A stretch of DNA of 64,000 nucleotides. Source: Streptomyces liliifuscus (GTDB taxonomy: Bacteria; Actinomycetota; Actinomycetes; Streptomycetales; Streptomycetaceae). The stretch lies in assembly GCF_016598615.1 (NCBI RefSeq), contig NZ_CP066831.1, positions 4,154,001-4,218,000 on the forward strand. Direction: 5' to 3'. How positions within the stretch are numbered: position 1 is the stretch's first letter; the number at the start of each line of letters is the position of its first letter. The notes under the pieces were generated by a model, which saw only the letters and a list, made by a program, of their open reading frames with translations, was not told the origin of the DNA and searched no databases. Positions 61,725-64,000 of the stretch are shown here, piece after piece. Both the position numbers and the translations under genes were made by a program.

Positions 61725-61867
61725 GGCGTACAGCGTGGGCCCGGCCAGCTCAAGTGACCACCGATTTTCGACCCGTTGCTCGATCCGACGGAGCACGTCA
61801 GCCGCAGGCAGTTGGCAAGCCTTGACTGGATCATCATTGCCGGAATCAGTAGCTCCGCCAACAAAGG

Positions 61868-61919
61868 GTTTGTGAGCACGGCTTGACATGGGTCATCAAG
61901 CTGCGTTCACAGGCCCTTG
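61868..61919. repeat. Direct repeat B flanking intact DUF4291 gene
   Basis: The partner of the repeat at 61044-61095. It contains TTGACA within the GGCTTGAC core and lies about 145 bp upstream of the DUF4291 start, so it may also carry promoter elements. Confidence 0.6.
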
Positions 61920-62438
61920 TCCATCGCCGTTAGGGGATGCTGTGGGTGGTTGCCCGCGCGGACCTGAGTGCTTGGATCACTCTGGTCGAGGACGGATCGA
62001 GCCAACCGTCGCCTCGAACCTTGGCTGGCCGGGCACCTGGGCCTGGTCCGGCCTCTGAACGAGCTGTCTGGTACTTCGGACCGACAGCTCTTAGCTCTCC
62101 GGTGTCACCAGCCCGAACCGCGGGCATGGATAGCCCGCAACGGCATGTTGGGAGTGCGACGCTCGGGTGTCCTCGTCAATTTTACTCAGCGTCGCTGACT
62201 CGGTTAGCTCCCGCAGGTGTGCCTACCTCGGCCGGGTGTTGGGGATCACGGGCCTGCTGCGCGGGCGCCACGGTCCCGTCGCGAGGACCCAGGCAGCTCA
62301 ACGTCTTCCACTGCTTGTTGTCACCGCGGCTCTCTCGAAGCCGCCTGTTCCTCGACTCTGCGGGCGAGAGGTTCGGCAACAGTACGACTCCCATCTCTCG
62401 CCGCGCAGTTCGTACGATCGACACGAGGTGAGGGGGCC
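61920..62438. other. Gap with no recognised gene
   Basis: About 520 bp in which no frame has a convincing start, ribosome binding site or homology on either strand. Short open frames here have poor codon pattern. I looked for the missing 3' part of the disrupted DUF4291 gene in this stretch and did not find it. AGGGGG at 62431-62436 is the ribosome binding site of the following gene. Confidence 0.5.
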
Positions 62439-64000
62439 ATGGACAACTTCCAGTTGCGCAACCCATACGACTACCGGAACCCGGTGCGCGATGCCGCCGT
62501 CTTTGCCGGGCGAGGCAAGGAAGTGACGGCGATCGAGTATGAACTCGCCCAGGCGGACGTCGACCGGCCGTCAGTCTGCATCGTATTGCATGGTCCCCGT
62601 GCCGCCGGGAAGACGAGCCTGCTCTATGCCACGGAACGGGTGGCCGCGGCTGGCGGGCTGACGACCGCGAGGGTGGAGTTGATCCAGGGCGACGGGGAGC
62701 CGGTCACCTTCTTTCGCAAGCTGTACGACGAGTTGGTCCTCGCTGTCGTGACCGCGGCAGAGCAGAGCGGGAAGCCACTCCCCTTCGGCGTCTCGGCTGT
62801 ACGGCGGGTCATGGCCGGAGCCGGCGACGCGGCATCGGTGTCGCCGCTGCAGTTCCCGGAGGCGGTGTCCCTCGTGGCGGCTGGGGGGCGAGTGCCGGAG
62901 GCGGCGCTGCGGACCGATCTCTCCTATTTCGTGCGGTGGCTCGGACATCCGATCGCTCTACTGGTGGATGAGGCACAGCTGATGGTCGAGGACGCCCAGG
63001 CGCTGTCGGTTCTGCGCTTTCTCGCCACCCGCGTCGACGGACTGGTCCTGGTGCTCGCGGGGACGTCCGGGCTGATCAACCGGATCACGGAAGTGCACTC
63101 ACCGATCCTGCGGCAGTTCAAGGAGTTCGAGGTCAGGGGATTCGCCGAACGGGACGACGTCCGGGACTGCATCGTGCGCCCGCTGCATAGTGCCGGCGTC
63201 TTCGGATTGGGCGACGATGACCTCGTGTCCTCCTTGAGCCAACTCACGGACGGCAATCCGTACGAGATCCAGCTGTACTGCCATGAGATGTTCGCCCGTA
63301 TGCAGCGCGGCCTCGCCGACGACCTGGAACTTACACCCGAGGTGCTCGAAGACATCCGGCGACGCATGGAGTCGGGCAGCCGTGACGTCCTCGACCGTCC
63401 GCTGATCCGGGCCGTGCGCGCGATGAACCCGCGCGAGCTGATCGCCTTCAACGTTCTGACATCAGCGCTGGGGCACGCGACCCCGGACGAGGCCTGGTTC
63501 GCCTACTGCATGACCGGGCCACCGGAGATCAAGCGGGCCGAGTTCGACGAGTCCAGGAACGCGCTGGTCGCGCAGGGCATCCTCGCACCAGGGCAGATCC
63601 TCCGGTTCGCCATAGACACGGAGCTCTTCGACGAGATCTACGCACGGCTGTGGACAGTCGGCATCCTCGCAAAGTCGCAGCACACCCGGGCCATCACGAG
63701 CCGGACCGACGTTCGGGGCATGCTGATCGACCAGCTCTTCGGCCTCCTTCAGGGCTTCGCCAACGAACATTTGCAGATCTACCCGACATTCGGTTCTCAG
63801 ATGAACGCGGAGCACCTCGAGGAGAGCTTCCGCGCCCTGGAGACACTGCCCGGCGCCGGACCCGACAGCGTCCCAGCGGTCAGTTTCCTCCACTACGCGA
63901 TCCTCAGCGCGGGCGAACCCGCGGCCCTCGACGTCACCACCCTGACCTGTACGTTCCGCAACCACACGGTTGAACGCTGGCTGTTCGCGGCGGACAAGGA
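62439..64000 (+). CDS. P-loop/STAND-type ATPase, truncated by window edge
   Basis: The frame from ATG 62439 (MDNFQLRNPYDYRNPV) runs open to the window end, at least 520 residues. The ATPase domain has FAGRGKEVTAIE at the start, Walker A HGPRAAGKTS (Lys58), Walker B ALLVDEAQ and sensor strand LVLAGTSG. DGNPYEIQLYCHEMF is a GxP-type motif of AAA_16/STAND ATPases. The remaining part is helical. It may be another sensor ATPase, either the last cargo gene of the element or the first gene of the next region. AGGGGG lies 2-8 bp before the start. The C-terminal domain that would reveal the output is outside. Confidence 0.75.
   Translation, partial: MDNFQLRNPYDYRNPVRDAAVFAGRGKEVTAIEYELAQADVDRPSVCIVLHGPRAAGKTSLLYATERVAAAGGLTTARVELIQGDGEPVTFFRKLYDELVLAVVTAAEQSGKPLPFGVSAVRRVMAGAGDAASVSPLQFPEAVSLVAAGGRVPEAALRTDLSYFVRWLGHPIALLVDEAQLMVEDAQALSVLRFLATRVDGLVLVLAGTSGLINRITEVHSPILRQFKEFEVRGFAERDDVRDCIVRPLHSAGVFGLGDDDLVSSLSQLTDGNPYEIQLYCHEMFARMQRGLADDLELTPEVLEDIRRRMESGSRDVLDRPLIRAVRAMNPRELIAFNVLTSALGHATPDEAWFAYCMTGPPEIKRAEFDESRNALVAQGILAPGQILRFAIDTELFDEIYARLWTVGILAKSQHTRAITSRTDVRGMLIDQLFGLLQGFANEHLQIYPTFGSQMNAEHLEESFRALETLPGAGPDSVPAVSFLHYAILSAGEPAALDVTTLTCTFRNHTVERWLFAADK

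Noticed and set aside
62571..63965. Series of minus-strand frames near the right edge
   Set aside because: They lie opposite a continuous plus-strand ATPase frame from 62439 with Walker A and B motifs, so they are shadows.

Overview
The window is high-GC actinobacterial DNA and almost certainly Streptomyces. The evidence is the dense GC-rich coding, many GTG/TTG starts, ATGA/GTGA gene overlaps, mycothiol biochemistry (Mca), GTP-type PEP carboxykinase, AfsR-like STAND/TPR proteins and a pSAM2-type RepSA/TraB conjugative module. From memory (not checked), the pckA - mca - greA - ilvA - metB - msrA order matches the SCO4979-SCO4956 part of the S. coelicolor core chromosome.

Layout. 1-9.3 kb: end of a D-aminoacylase gene, a secreted S1 protease, an anchored Ser/Thr/Pro-rich protein, an alanine-type aminotransferase, and a four-gene cluster (substrate-binding-like protein, TelA, lipoprotein with a vWA domain, XpaC-like protein). 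9.3-14.9 kb: a nested palindrome, pckA, a hemolysin III-type membrane protein, and an MFS exporter with its TetR regulator. 14.9-21.6 kb: four overlapping minus-strand genes encoding a cellulose-synthase-like GT2, a GT39-like membrane glycosyltransferase, a DPM1/GtrA-type GT2 and a secreted copper radical oxidase. This looks like a cell-surface glycan locus. 21.8 kb: a DUF255/YyaL thioredoxin-fold protein.

24-32.5 kb is the most unusual chromosomal stretch. A large STAND/TPR protein whose Walker A lysine is arginine is followed by a tight operon of a STAND NTPase with an intact P-loop, a CHAT (caspase-like) protease with its His/Cys dyad, and an alpha/beta-hydrolase with a GHSFG nucleophile motif. 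The arrangement resembles NTPase-controlled conflict or cell-death modules. 32.5-46.1 kb returns to ordinary genes: mca, DUF4307, greA, a DrrAB-type ABC pair, ilvA, marR, a sigma-like gene with a small membrane partner, metB, msrA, a secreted RTX-repeat protein, luxR and DUF1905.

From about 46.4 kb an actinomycete integrative and conjugative element (AICE) is inserted. A DUF4291 gene is cut after about 50 codons and a large serine integrase starts 9 bp later. Then come a small membrane protein, RepSA-like initiator, a 37-residue zinc-knuckle protein, a Spd-like protein, TraB/FtsK and a divergent GntR (KorSA-like) repressor. Next are two structured non-coding regions, an anti-sigma-type ATPase and an HTH/TPR regulator. 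Cargo of lower GC follows: a HEPN/Toprim protein, a second HEPN-motif protein and an Mrr-like nuclease fused to a STAND NTPase, together a likely anti-phage island. An intact DUF4291 paralogue at 61.1-61.7 kb is bracketed by imperfect direct repeats, and a further P-loop NTPase runs off the right edge. The right attachment site was not found.
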